Shown here: positions 46,427 to 54,408 of the stretch, piece after piece
How positions within the stretch are numbered: position 1 is the stretch's first letter
Layout of the letters: each line of letters starts with the position of its first letter
Assembly (NCBI GenBank): GCA_030028905.1
Contig: JALDYZ010000003.1
Coordinates: forward strand, 310,001 to 374,000
Source: Ferirhizobium litorale
GTDB taxonomy: Bacteria > Pseudomonadota > Alphaproteobacteria > Rhizobiales > Rhizobiaceae
Length of the DNA stretch: 64,000 nucleotides
Reading direction: 5' to 3'
Position numbers and translations under genes: made by a program
The notes under the pieces: model-generated
Told to the model about the DNA's origin: nothing
The model's database searches: none
What the model saw: only the letters and a program-made list of their open reading frames with translations

Positions 46427-46615
46427 CTAGCGCATGCGCCTCGGCAGCCGGACAATATTCATCTGCAGCTCGTGTCTTGACGCATACCGGCCAAGTATCT
46501 TGATCAGGCGTTTTTCTTCGGCCTCGTGTATGCCCGCCCGCCTGCAATATTCCGAAATGTCCCATACAAGCTCGGCTTCGGTATCTTCGAGCAATCTGAT
46601 ATCGCTATGGGTCAT
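46427..46615 (-). CDS. small hypothetical protein
   Basis: 62 residues from ATG 46615 (a GTG at 46633 is also possible). The sequence is strongly charged and helical (LEDTEAELVWDISEYCRRAG, EEKRLIKILGRYASRHEL) with one Cys. I do not recognise a family. Support is limited to coding-like composition, a plausible start, and its place between two regulon genes on the same strand. It could be a small regulator, or not a gene. Confidence 0.45.
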   Translation of the reverse strand: MTHSDIRLLEDTEAELVWDISEYCRRAGIHEAEEKRLIKILGRYASRHELQMNIVRLPRRMR

Positions 46616-46784
46616 CTTGAATTTCACACACACGCGGAAGCACGCCTCGCACGGACAAAAGATCCTGCTCCACGGACGATCACCAGTGGAGCTTCCGAGA
46701 GCGTAGACGCTTTGTGCAGGTGCGGTAACTATACGGGAGTTCTAGTCCGCGGATGCTGGCCAGTGGCCCGTGGTTGTGCGGTCT

Positions 46785-47423
46785 CTAACCACGCTGAAGA
46801 TGCTCGATTTTCCGGACCAGGTCCGCCAGTGAACGGGACTGCATCTTGCGCATCACGCTCATGCGATGCAGCTTCACAGTCATTTCGCTGATGCCGAGCT
46901 GATAGGCGACCTGCTTGTTCATCAGGCCCGTTACCACGGCATACATGACGTCGCGCTCACGTGGTGTCAGGGTGTCTACGAGCCCCTGAATGCGCTCCAG
47001 CTCGGCCGTCGATTTGCGACGCTCGTCATCCAGACGGATCGCATGATCAACCGCATCGAGAAGATCCTGGTTGGCGAACGGCTTGGTAATGAAATCGGTG
47101 GCACCAGCCTTCATGGCTTTCACGCTTGTGGGGATGTCGGCATAGGCGGTGAGGAATATCACCGGAAGCTTGCTTCCTTTCGACGCGAGTTCGCTTTGAA
47201 GATCCAGTCCGGTGCCACCCGGCATCCGCAGGTCGACAACGACGCAACCGCGGGCACTGACGTCTGCTCGCTTCAGGAAATCCATGCCATTTGAGAATGC
47301 CGAAGCCTGCTTGTTCGTGACCATGAAAAGATCCAGCAGTGCTCCACGCATTTCAGCGTCGTCATCCACGACATATACGATTGGCTCTGCGGCGTTTTCC
47401 ACGTTTGCGTGAACGTTTTGCAT
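46785..47423 (-). CDS. FixJ/StyR-type response regulator, orphan
   Basis: 212 residues. The receiver (about 15-130) has YVVDDDAEM, phospho-Asp in VVVDLRMPGGTG, LTAYADIPTSVKAMKAGATDF and Lys in ITKPF. The LuxR-type HTH (about 150-205) reads LTPRERDVMYAVVTGLMNKQ, then VAYQLGISEMTVKLHR. The GLMNKQ..VK(L/V)HR helix-turn-helix is that of the FixJ/StyR/TodT subgroup. No kinase is adjacent. Box 2 lies 198 bases upstream, so it may be autoregulated. Confidence 0.9.
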   Translation of the reverse strand: MQNVHANVENAAEPIVYVVDDDAEMRGALLDLFMVTNKQASAFSNGMDFLKRADVSARGCVVVDLRMPGGTGLDLQSELASKGSKLPVIFLTAYADIPTSVKAMKAGATDFITKPFANQDLLDAVDHAIRLDDERRKSTAELERIQGLVDTLTPRERDVMYAVVTGLMNKQVAYQLGISEMTVKLHRMSVMRKMQSRSLADLVRKIEHLQRG

Positions 47424-47620
47424 CGGCCTGCCCTCATCTGCTCAGGTTTCGTAAGGTCCGCGCGCTCAAGAAGCTGGTGGTCTTGGGCATGCGGCCGGTC
47501 GCGATGGACCAACTCAACCATGCCGACCGGGTATCGCGGCAAGGAACGTGCTCGAAAACGTAGCGGTCGCTCGACGCGTACCGGGAAGGATGACTAGCAC
47601 GGACCGGGGCCCGGGGGATG

Positions 47621-47636
47621 ATATACATTGGTTTAC
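47621..47636. promoter_or_regulatory. StyR/TodT-like box 2 (regulator at 46785)
   Basis: ATATACATTGGTTTAC differs at few positions from the StyR box ATAAACC-AT-GGTTTAT as I recall it. Only the right half-site GGTTTA is perfect. It is the weakest of the five boxes. Confidence 0.4.
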
Positions 47637-47741
47637 CATTCGCACCGAGGCAGGCACTGTCTGCTAGCCCGGAGACACGTTGGCGAGAGTGAATTGCGCG
47701 GTGTCGAGGTGACGTAAGCCCCGCATTCGGGCGGTCAAGCT

Positions 47742-47753
47742 AAAACTTGGTTT
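47742..47753. promoter_or_regulatory. StyR/TodT-like box 3 (NmrA-like copy 2)
   Basis: AAAACTTGGTTT, one mismatch from AAACC-N2-GGTTT, with the longer symmetry TAAAAC-N3-GTTTTA. It lies 69 bases before the NmrA-like start at 47822. Confidence 0.55.
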
Positions 47754-47821
47754 TATCGATCTTGTCCCCCAAGCCGCTATTATTAGTGGAACAGCAATCT
47801 GCCATGCGCTTGCGAGGTGAC

Positions 47822-48574
47822 ATGAAAATTACAGTCGTTGGTGCGAGCGGGATGATGGGATCCAAAGTCGTTCGCGAACTCGAAAGAGATGGTCAGGACG
47901 TTACGCAGGCTTCGACCCGCACGGGTGTCGATGCCTTCACCGGACATGGCCTGGCGGCGGCTTTCGCCGATGCCGAGGTGGTAATCGACCTCACCGATAC
48001 GGGCTCCTTCGGCAATCGCGACGCTCTCGAATTTTTCAGACAGGCGGGGAAGAACATGCTCCGGGCAGCGAAGGAAGCGGGCGTCGGCCACTACATCGCC
48101 CTCTCAGTCGTCGGTACCGATCGTCTCGTCGAGAACGACTATTTCCGTGCGAAAATGGTTCAGGAAAACCTCGTGAGGGCATCGGGATTGCCCCACACCA
48201 TCATTCGCTCGACGCAGTTCCTTGAATATTTCGAAGGGATCATCAATTCCACCGCCGACGAACGCGGGCTTCGCCTCCCTCCTGCCATGGTGCAACCAAT
48301 CGCTGCAGATGAAACCGCGACCTGGATCTCAAGGATTGCGGTCGGAGCTGCGCGACGTGCGGTCATCGAGATCGCCGGTCCTGAAGCCATCGAGCTGAAC
48401 GAATTGGCGCGCGAGCTTCTGACCGCGACCCAAGACCCGCGCCCGATTTCTGTAGAAGCAGACGCCCCCTATTTCGGCGTGGAGCTGGCAAAAGACACGC
48501 TTCTGCCGAACGAACACGCACTGGAAGGCACCGTCACGTTCCACGACTGGCTCTACCGCGCGGTGCTCGCCTAG
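47822..48574 (+). CDS. NmrA-like NAD(P)-binding protein, copy 2
   Basis: 250 residues from ATG 47822 with GCGAGGTGAC upstream. Rossmann motif ITVVGASGMMGSKVVREL, then HYIALSVVGTDRL, DYFRAKMVQENLV and TIIRSTQFLEYFEG: the same order of motifs as the gene at 45417, with frequent conservative substitutions. The cofactor site is intact in both. It is on the opposite strand to copy 1, so this is not a simple tandem duplication. A bidirectional terminator follows 85 bases after the stop. Confidence 0.85.
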   Translation: MKITVVGASGMMGSKVVRELERDGQDVTQASTRTGVDAFTGHGLAAAFADAEVVIDLTDTGSFGNRDALEFFRQAGKNMLRAAKEAGVGHYIALSVVGTDRLVENDYFRAKMVQENLVRASGLPHTIIRSTQFLEYFEGIINSTADERGLRLPPAMVQPIAADETATWISRIAVGAARRAVIEIAGPEAIELNELARELLTATQDPRPISVEADAPYFGVELAKDTLLPNEHALEGTVTFHDWLYRAVLA

Positions 48575-48658
48575 CCCTTGCGCTCGCTCCAGAAGACCAC
48601 GATCAGAGCCGCTTGCGCATCAAGGGTATCCACCGCATTCCAGTCGTATCGAAGTACA

Positions 48659-48687
48659 CAAAAAAAGGGCACCGAATGCCCTTTTTT
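48659..48687. terminator. bidirectional terminator
   Basis: A-run, GGGCA, loop CCGAA, TGCCC, then six T. The A- and T-runs flank the stem on both sides, so it can serve the plus-strand NmrA-like gene and the minus-strand membrane protein gene. Confidence 0.85.
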
Positions 48688-48706
48688 GATCCGACTGCGC
48701 CGACGG

Positions 48707-49147
48707 CTATGCCTGGATGGTTGTCGTCCCCTGACGGGCCGATATACCGGCCACCTGCCGCGCTGCCCAAAGCGTTGCGATAATCCCGAAGATGGCTGGA
48801 AGGCTCACGGCCGGGAAGTCGCGAATGAGCACGGACGCCGAGCAGATACCAACTGCCACCTCCCATAGATGAAAAGTGGCGTGCGCAATCAACCACAGCG
48901 TCGCGCCGGCCCAGAGTTCCAGCCGCCGGCTCGGCTTCCATAACCCAATCGCAAATGCGAGCGCGATGAAGCCCTGGATGATCCCGATATCTCGAATGAA
49001 GTGTTGGTTGAACATCCCGGTGTCGGTGACGCCCGGAACAAGGTAGTACCAGCCCTCCGGGTCATAGAGCATGTGAAGGGAGAGCCAGGCCGCAAGCAGC
49101 GTGTTGAACCCGACCATTCCATAGACGATGTATCTTGATACCTGCAT
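48707..49147 (-). CDS. small four-helix membrane protein of unknown function
   Basis: 146 residues from ATG 49147 with a near-perfect GGAGG site; the longer frame upstream is rejected. Four TM helices are visible: YIVYGMVGFNTLLAAWLSL, IGIIQGFIALAFAIGLW, ELWAGATLWLIAHATFHLWE and SLPAIFGIIATLWAA. A conserved-looking His/Glu pair (HATFHLWE) lies in the third helix. I do not recognise a named family. Box 4 lies 61 bases upstream, placing it in the same putative regulon as the NmrA-like genes. Confidence 0.75.
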   Translation of the reverse strand: MQVSRYIVYGMVGFNTLLAAWLSLHMLYDPEGWYYLVPGVTDTGMFNQHFIRDIGIIQGFIALAFAIGLWKPSRRLELWAGATLWLIAHATFHLWEVAVGICSASVLIRDFPAVSLPAIFGIIATLWAARQVAGISARQGTTTIQA

Positions 49148-49207
49148 TGCAACCTCCTGCACAAAATGCTGACCGAAATTACCACCGGGAGCAGATGGCT
49201 GCTTCCC

Positions 49208-49219
49208 AAACGAAGGTTT
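49208..49219. promoter_or_regulatory. StyR/TodT-like box 4 (four-helix membrane protein)
   Basis: On the minus strand AAACCTTCGTTT, within the symmetrical CCCAAAC...GTTTGGG. One mismatch from AAACC-N2-GGTTT, and the C at that position is also found in the tod box (AAACC-AT-CGTTT) as I recall it. It lies 61 bases upstream of the membrane protein start. Confidence 0.55.
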
Positions 49220-49331
49220 GGGGATCGGGGACGAAGCAGGTGAGGGAATGTCCCGTTCGGCAAGCACGGAGCAGGCTCTGTTGCGAGCGTTCACGGCGGA
49301 AAACAGGCTGCGTGAATCGACGGGACGTCAC

Positions 49332-49730
49332 TCAATTGGCCGGTTTTTCAGCACTGCCCCCGCCCACAGCGCTTTGGAGACAGGTCAGCAATTGTTCGCT
49401 GTCAAGCGGCTTTCCAAGAAACGCTGCAGCTCCACTTCGCAGAGCGGAGGATTCCAACTGCGCGTTTGCGTAGGATGTCATGATCAGGATGGGGGGACAA
49501 TTTTCCCTCTGCTTGAGAATTTGCAGCATGTCGATCCCGGACATGCCGGTCATCCGCACGTCGGCAAGGATGCAGTCGACGGATAGGTGGCCCTCCCGCG
49601 ACAGGAAGTCCTCGGCCGAACTGTAGAGCTCACTTGCAAAACCTTCAAATTCGAGTAGATCCTTGATCGATTCCCTGACATATCGATCATCATCCACGAT
49701 AGCGATTTTCTTTATGTTGGTTGGTGCCAT
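49332..49730 (-). CDS. single-domain response regulator (receiver only)
   Basis: 132 residues. Receiver motifs are complete: IAIVDDDRYVRES, phospho-Asp in CILADVRMTGMSG, IMTSYANAQ and Lys in FLGKPL. There is no output domain, so it may act in a phosphorelay or by protein contact, like DivK or the FixJ-partner receivers. It lies 56 bases from the FixJ-type regulator at 49787 on the same strand. Confidence 0.88.
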   Translation of the reverse strand: MAPTNIKKIAIVDDDRYVRESIKDLLEFEGFASELYSSAEDFLSREGHLSVDCILADVRMTGMSGIDMLQILKQRENCPPILIMTSYANAQLESSALRSGAAAFLGKPLDSEQLLTCLQSAVGGGSAEKPAN

Positions 49731-49786
49731 GGGCTTCAGCAGTCTTTCCCGCTTTTTTGCCGTCGCCGCCAGCGACCGGTTTCACG

Positions 49787-50431
49787 CTACTGGTAGATGT
49801 CGAATTCGGTTGCGACCAGGTCGAGTTTCTTGACAAGTTCAGCAAGGGAACCCGCCTGCATCTTTCTCATCATTCGCCCGCGATGCAACTTCACCATCAT
49901 TTCGCTGATCTTCATCTCATAGGCGATCTGCTTGTTCATGAGGCCGTCGCCGACGTACTTCATCACCTCGCGCTCGCGTGGGGTCAGCGACGCAGCCGCC
50001 TGCCGGATCTGTTCGCACGCGGCGACGAACTGCCGCCTTTCCGCGTCGCGGCGGATCGCCGCGAATGTCGCAGCAATCACAGCGCCGTTTTCGAATGGCT
50101 TCAGCAGAAAGTCGGTGGCGCCCGCTTTCATAGCTTGAACGCTCATCGGCACGGTGCCGCGGCCGGTCATGAACACGATTGGCATCGTATTTCCTGCAAG
50201 TGCCAGCTGCGACTGAAGGTCGAGGCCGTTGGTGCCAGGCATGAAAACATCGAGCAGAATGCAGCCGTGCTGTCTGAGGTCGGCCTCGCTCAGGAATTCA
50301 TCTGCGCTTTCGTAGCCGACAGCCTTTAGCTTCAATGAGTCAAAAAGATCGATAAGGGAAACGCGAACCAACGGCTCATCATCAACGATGTAAACGGTTG
50401 GGGAGTCTTCAAAAAAATGCTCGAACACCAT
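49787..50431 (-). CDS. FixJ/StyR-type response regulator, orphan, second copy
   Basis: 214 residues from ATG 50431 with GGAGG ten bases upstream; the TTG at 50458 is less likely. The receiver has YIVDDEPLVRVS, phospho-Asp in CILLDVFMPGTNG and Lys in LLKPFE. The HTH reads LTPREREVMKYVGDGLMNKQ, then IAYEMKISEMMVKLHRGRMM. It is a close paralogue of the regulator at 46785, sharing the GLMNKQ...VKLHR recognition region. The best copy of the palindromic box (box 5) is 88 bases upstream, suggesting autoregulation. Confidence 0.9.
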   Translation of the reverse strand: MVFEHFFEDSPTVYIVDDEPLVRVSLIDLFDSLKLKAVGYESADEFLSEADLRQHGCILLDVFMPGTNGLDLQSQLALAGNTMPIVFMTGRGTVPMSVQAMKAGATDFLLKPFENGAVIAATFAAIRRDAERRQFVAACEQIRQAAASLTPREREVMKYVGDGLMNKQIAYEMKISEMMVKLHRGRMMRKMQAGSLAELVKKLDLVATEFDIYQ

Positions 50432-50771
50432 TGGCGTCTCGCCTCCTAACCACTCCAATCAATACACGAGTGAACGCGACGCCAATCCACCATACCATGA
50501 ATCGCGCACGTGCGTACCTAAACCAAGGTTTATCATGTTCGCTCGGCAAGCCGTCGTTCCAATTCAAACCAAGCCAGGCACCGCTGCGGGCACGCATGAA
50601 AGCGGCGGGGGCTCGCTTGAGAAACGCCGCACTGCCACGCCCCGTTGCGATTCGTCACCAGGCCACCGTCCCAAAAAATCAATGGCTTGAGGTTGGCGCT
50701 ACTCTTGCAGTTAAGTTAGGGTGACGCGGGCAGGAGTAACCCGAGTCATTTTTCATAACGGGAGGAGTACC
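50432..50771. other. divergent intergenic region (regulator / TAXI TRAP operon)
   Basis: 340 bases with no supported gene. It carries box 5 (50519-50532) for the minus-strand regulator, and must hold the TAXI TRAP promoter on the plus side, for which I find no convincing match. Confidence 0.45.
50519..50532. promoter_or_regulatory. StyR/TodT-like box 5 (regulator at 49787)
   Basis: TAAACCAAGGTTTA, perfect at all ten positions of AAACC-N2-GGTTT with an extra symmetric T/A on each side. It differs from the known StyR box core only in the central two bases and lies 88 bases upstream of the regulator start. Confidence 0.65.
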
Positions 50772-51728
50772 ATGAATCATGTCATGAAGCGCGCCGCCAT
50801 TTCGGCGATCGCCAGCATTTCCATTGCCATGTCCGCGGCGTCTGCGCGCGCGGATGAATTCATCAACGTCCTGACGGGTGGGACGTCGGGCGTCTACTAT
50901 CCGCTCGGCGTCGCTCTGTCGAAGATCTACGGCGAGAAGATCGACGGCGCGCGCACCCAGGTGCAGGCAACCAAGGCCTCGGTCGAAAATCTCAACCTGC
51001 TGCAGCAGGGGCGCGGCGAGATCGCCTTCGCGCTCGGCGATTCGGTCAAGTTGGCTTGGGAAGGCAATGCCGAAGCCGGCTTCAAGGCGCCACTCGACAA
51101 GCTGCGCGGCATTGCCGCCATCTACCCGAACTACATCCAGATCATGGCCGCGAAGGAATCCGGCATCACCACGCTCGCCGATTTCAAGGACAAGAGCCTT
51201 TCGGTCGGCGCACCAAAATCCGGCACGGAGCTCAATGCCCGCGCCATTCTTGCCGCCGCCGGCATGAGCTATGACGACCTCGGCAAGACGGAATATCTGC
51301 CGTTCGCCGAATCCGTCGAGCTGATGAAGAACCGCCAGCTCGATGCGACGTTGCAGTCGGCGGGCCTTGGCGTATCGTCCTTCAAGGATCTCGCGACGTC
51401 GCTCGACGTGCAGATGGTGGCCGTGCCGGAAGACATCGCTGCAAAGCTCGGCGCGCCTTATGTTGCCGCGACAGTTCCGGCAGGCACCTACCAGGGCCAG
51501 GACAGCGACGTAAAAACGGTCGCCGTCGTCAACTTCCTCGTGACCCACTCGGACGTGTCCGACGAGACCGCCTACCAGATGACGAAGCAGCTCTTTGAGA
51601 ACCTGCCGTCCATGGTGGCTGCGCACAAGGCGGCCGAAAAGATCAATCTCCAGGATGCATTGAATGGCATGCCCGTTCCCCTGCATCCCGGCGCGGAGCG
51701 CTACTACAAGGAAAAGGGGCTGCTCTGA
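50772..51728 (+). CDS. TAXI-type TRAP solute-binding protein
   Basis: 318 residues from ATG 50772 with GGGAGGAG upstream. Signal peptide (AAISAIASISIAMSAASARA), then the TAXI family signature LTGGTSGVYYPLGVALSKIYG and the conserved VEN..LLQQGRGEIAFALGD. TAXI proteins deliver glutamate, 2-oxoglutarate or other carboxylates to a fused TRAP permease, the next gene. It is the first gene of a three-gene operon. Confidence 0.92.
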   Translation: MNHVMKRAAISAIASISIAMSAASARADEFINVLTGGTSGVYYPLGVALSKIYGEKIDGARTQVQATKASVENLNLLQQGRGEIAFALGDSVKLAWEGNAEAGFKAPLDKLRGIAAIYPNYIQIMAAKESGITTLADFKDKSLSVGAPKSGTELNARAILAAAGMSYDDLGKTEYLPFAESVELMKNRQLDATLQSAGLGVSSFKDLATSLDVQMVAVPEDIAAKLGAPYVAATVPAGTYQGQDSDVKTVAVVNFLVTHSDVSDETAYQMTKQLFENLPSMVAAHKAAEKINLQDALNGMPVPLHPGAERYYKEKGLL

Positions 51729-51806
51729 CGGCACGGGGAATGCCATGCGGCGGTCGCGAGCCGCCGCATGCTCGCCCGCTGTTCGTCGGTCGTTCGGGAG
51801 GAACAG

Positions 51807-53930
51807 ATGCACGACACCAATGGACCTGTCGATGGCGCCGCCGTGGACCTTGGCAAGCATGACGCGCTCGGGGGTGCCTTCCCTGCGACGCCGGAAGGGC
51901 GGGTTCTCTTTGCGATCGCCTTTCTGTTTTCCATTTTTCAAATCGCCACCGCCGCACATTTGCTCGATCCACCGAGTCAGCTCGTGCGCGCGATCCATGT
52001 CGGCTTCGTTTCCGTCCTGATCTTTCCACTGCTTGCGGTCATGGCGGGAAAGAGCCTGCCCGTCCGGACAGTTGCCTGGAGCCTTTCGCTGCTCGGTGCA
52101 GGCGTGGCCTTCTATCAGTGCTACGAATATGCAGAACTGCTAGTGCGGGCCGGCGATCCGCTCCCCCGCGATATCGCCTTCGGCGTGATCGGCATCGGTG
52201 TCGTCTTCGCCGCCGCCTGGGCGCTGATGGGACCGGCGCTGCCGATCATATCCGGCGTTTTCCTCGCCTATTGCCTGTTCGGAGAGTACCTGCCCGCCCC
52301 ACTCGATCATCGCGGCTACGACTTCTCGCAGGTCATCGATCACATGGCTTTCGGAACCGAGGGCATCTACGGCATTCCGACGCTGGTTTCCGCCACCTAC
52401 ATCTTTCTCTTCATCCTATTCGGCGCCTTTCTGGAAAAGGCGGGCATGATCCAGCTTTTCAACGACGTCTCGCTCAGTCTGGTCGGGGCGCGGCGCGGGG
52501 GTGCGGCGAAGGTGTCGATCATCTCTTCCGGGCTGATGGGCACGATTTCCGGCTCCGGTGTCGCCAATGTGGTGACCACGGGCCAGTTCACCATCCCGCT
52601 GATGAAGCGATTCGGCTATCGCCCCGCCTTTGCCGGCGGTGTCGAAGCAACGGCTTCCATGGGCGGCCAGATCATGCCGCCGGTGATGGGGGCAGTCGCC
52701 TTCATCATGGCCGAGACGCTGGGTGTCGAATATCACGAGGTCGTCAAGGCCGCACTTATTCCGGCCATCCTTTATTTCGCATCCGCCTTCTGGATGGTGC
52801 ATCTCGAAGCCGGAAAGCGCGGATTGCTGGGGTTGCCCAAGGCCGAGCTTCCATCGGCGCGCGCCGCAATCTCGAAGGGCTGGTATCTGATCCTGCCGCT
52901 CGCGACGCTCGTCTGGCTGCTGTTCTCCGGCTATACGCCGCTGTTCGCCGGCACGGTCGGCCTGGCTTTCACCCTTCTCCTCATTCTGGGCAGCTCGGTC
53001 GCACTCGGGCTGCCCTCGACTGCCATCCGGCTCATCTTCTGGATCGGACTCGGTCTTGTTGCTGCTGCCTTCTTCAAGTTCGGCATCGAGGTCGTCGTCG
53101 TCGCATTGGCGCTCCTGATCTTCGCCAATACAACGCGAAAGGGCGGGCGGGAAACGCTCGCCATCTGTCGCGATGCGCTGGCGGAAGGGGCGAAGACGGC
53201 CTTGCCTGTCGCAATTGCCTGCGCGCTCGTCGGCATCATCATCGGCACGATGACGCTCACGGGCGCGGCCAATACCTTCGGCCAGTTCATCGTTTCGGTC
53301 GGCGGCAAGAGCCTCTTTCTTTCGCTGCTTCTGACCATGGTGACCTGCCTCGTACTCGGCATGGGCATTCCGACGATCCCGAACTACATCATCACGTCCT
53401 CGATTGCCGGCCCTGCGCTTCTCGAACTCGGCGTCCCACTCATCATCAGCCACATGTTCGTCTTCTACTTCGGCATCCTTGCCGACCTGACGCCACCGGT
53501 GGCGCTTGCCTGCTTCGCCGCAGCCCCGATCGCCCGCGAAAGCGGCCTCAAGATTTCCATCGAGGCCGTCAAGGTCGCGGCAGCCGGTTTCGTCATTCCG
53601 TTCATGGCCGTCTATTCCCCTGCATTGATGCTTCAGGATGGCGGACCCATTGCCGCGTCCGTCGGCTATCCGGCCGCAGTCGCCTACATCGTCTTCAAGA
53701 CGGGCCTTGCCATCGGCCTGTGGGGCTCCGCGGTGATCGGCTTTGCTGCGGTCCGGCTCTCGCTGTTCGAACGAGCCCTTGCTGCGGCCGCGGCCTTCAC
53801 CCTGCTAGCCGCGCTTCCGCTGACCGACGAAATCGGCTTTGCACTCGGCACCGCATTCCTCTTGCTTGTCTGGCGAAAGGTGCGGGCGGCCAGGCGGGAG
53901 GCTCAGGCGCCCAGTCCGAGAACGACATGA
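51807..53930 (+). CDS. TRAP transporter fused permease (4TM/12TM, DctQM fusion)
   Basis: 707 residues from ATG 51807 with GGGAGGA upstream. About 18 TM helices: an N-terminal four-helix DctQ-like part, then the DctM-like part with GLMGTISGSGVANVVTTGQFTIPLMKRFGY and GGQIMPPVMGAVAFIMAE, and later LGMGIPTIPNYIITSSIAGPAL. This one-polypeptide form is standard for TAXI systems, driven by a sodium or proton gradient. The stop overlaps the DUF1850 gene start (ATGA). Confidence 0.92.
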   Translation: MHDTNGPVDGAAVDLGKHDALGGAFPATPEGRVLFAIAFLFSIFQIATAAHLLDPPSQLVRAIHVGFVSVLIFPLLAVMAGKSLPVRTVAWSLSLLGAGVAFYQCYEYAELLVRAGDPLPRDIAFGVIGIGVVFAAAWALMGPALPIISGVFLAYCLFGEYLPAPLDHRGYDFSQVIDHMAFGTEGIYGIPTLVSATYIFLFILFGAFLEKAGMIQLFNDVSLSLVGARRGGAAKVSIISSGLMGTISGSGVANVVTTGQFTIPLMKRFGYRPAFAGGVEATASMGGQIMPPVMGAVAFIMAETLGVEYHEVVKAALIPAILYFASAFWMVHLEAGKRGLLGLPKAELPSARAAISKGWYLILPLATLVWLLFSGYTPLFAGTVGLAFTLLLILGSSVALGLPSTAIRLIFWIGLGLVAAAFFKFGIEVVVVALALLIFANTTRKGGRETLAICRDALAEGAKTALPVAIACALVGIIIGTMTLTGAANTFGQFIVSVGGKSLFLSLLLTMVTCLVLGMGIPTIPNYIITSSIAGPALLELGVPLIISHMFVFYFGILADLTPPVALACFAAAPIARESGLKISIEAVKVAAAGFVIPFMAVYSPALMLQDGGPIAASVGYPAAVAYIVFKTGLAIGLWGSAVIGFAAVRLSLFERALAAAAAFTLLAALPLTDEIGFALGTAFLLLVWRKVRAARREAQAPSPRTT

Positions 53931-54307
53931 GCGCCCTGCTCTGCATAGCTGGCGGCAAGTCCGTCTCCGTTGCAGCCAGCCTCTTCACTCTCGGATGGAC
54001 CCATTCCGTGGAAAAGATCGAGTGGCGGGAAAGCTGGTCCGTGAGCAAGGCCGGCCTGATCCTGCAGGAAGCGCGGGTGAAAGGCTCCGGGGCGGGCATG
54101 GAACCTGGCGAAGGTGCGCGACAACAGGACGGATGGTGGATCTGGCAGCCGGATCTGCCACCTCTGGCCGAACTGGTGCTGGCCGCATCGGGGACAACCG
54201 TCTCCGGCTGGACCTTGTGCGATGCCGGCGGCTGTCGGGAACTCGGCGCCGAAGCGGGCGAGCCGCTCGTGTTGCGGCCCTGCGCGGACGGGGAGGCCCT
54301 GCCCTGA
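53927..54307 (+). CDS. DUF1850 protein, TAXI-TRAP companion
   Basis: 126 residues, overlapping the permease by 4 bases. It has the DUF1850 pattern: FTLGWTHSVEKIEWRESW (family SVE..W motif), GAGMEPGEGA, DGWW and a Cys-rich LCDAGGC. DUF1850 genes are commonly linked to TAXI TRAP permeases but their role is unknown. No clear signal peptide is present. Confidence 0.78.
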   Translation: MSALLCIAGGKSVSVAASLFTLGWTHSVEKIEWRESWSVSKAGLILQEARVKGSGAGMEPGEGARQQDGWWIWQPDLPPLAELVLAASGTTVSGWTLCDAGGCRELGAEAGEPLVLRPCADGEALP

Positions 54308-54408
54308 CAGGTTCGGACAGGTAGTCGGTTCTCTTGCAGGGCAGAGGTAGCCTTGAGTACATCAGAGCAAGACGATAAAGCATCTGCACCGGTAGGGAGA
54401 GCATTGCC

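Larger units (their letters stand above)
47424..47821. other. divergent intergenic region (FixJ-type regulator / NmrA-like copy 2)
   Basis: 398 bases without a supported gene, carrying two regulatory boxes (47621-47636 and 47742-47753), one for each direction. The open frame from 47747 into the NmrA-like gene is leader; the start at 47822 has the better ribosome site. Confidence 0.5.

Noticed and set aside
52118-53926. Long plus-strand frame in the TAXI permease region that joins the DUF1850 gene
   Set aside because: The part before 53927 is an out-of-frame shadow of the permease, Arg/Pro rich and without motifs; only the DUF1850 part after 53927 is real.
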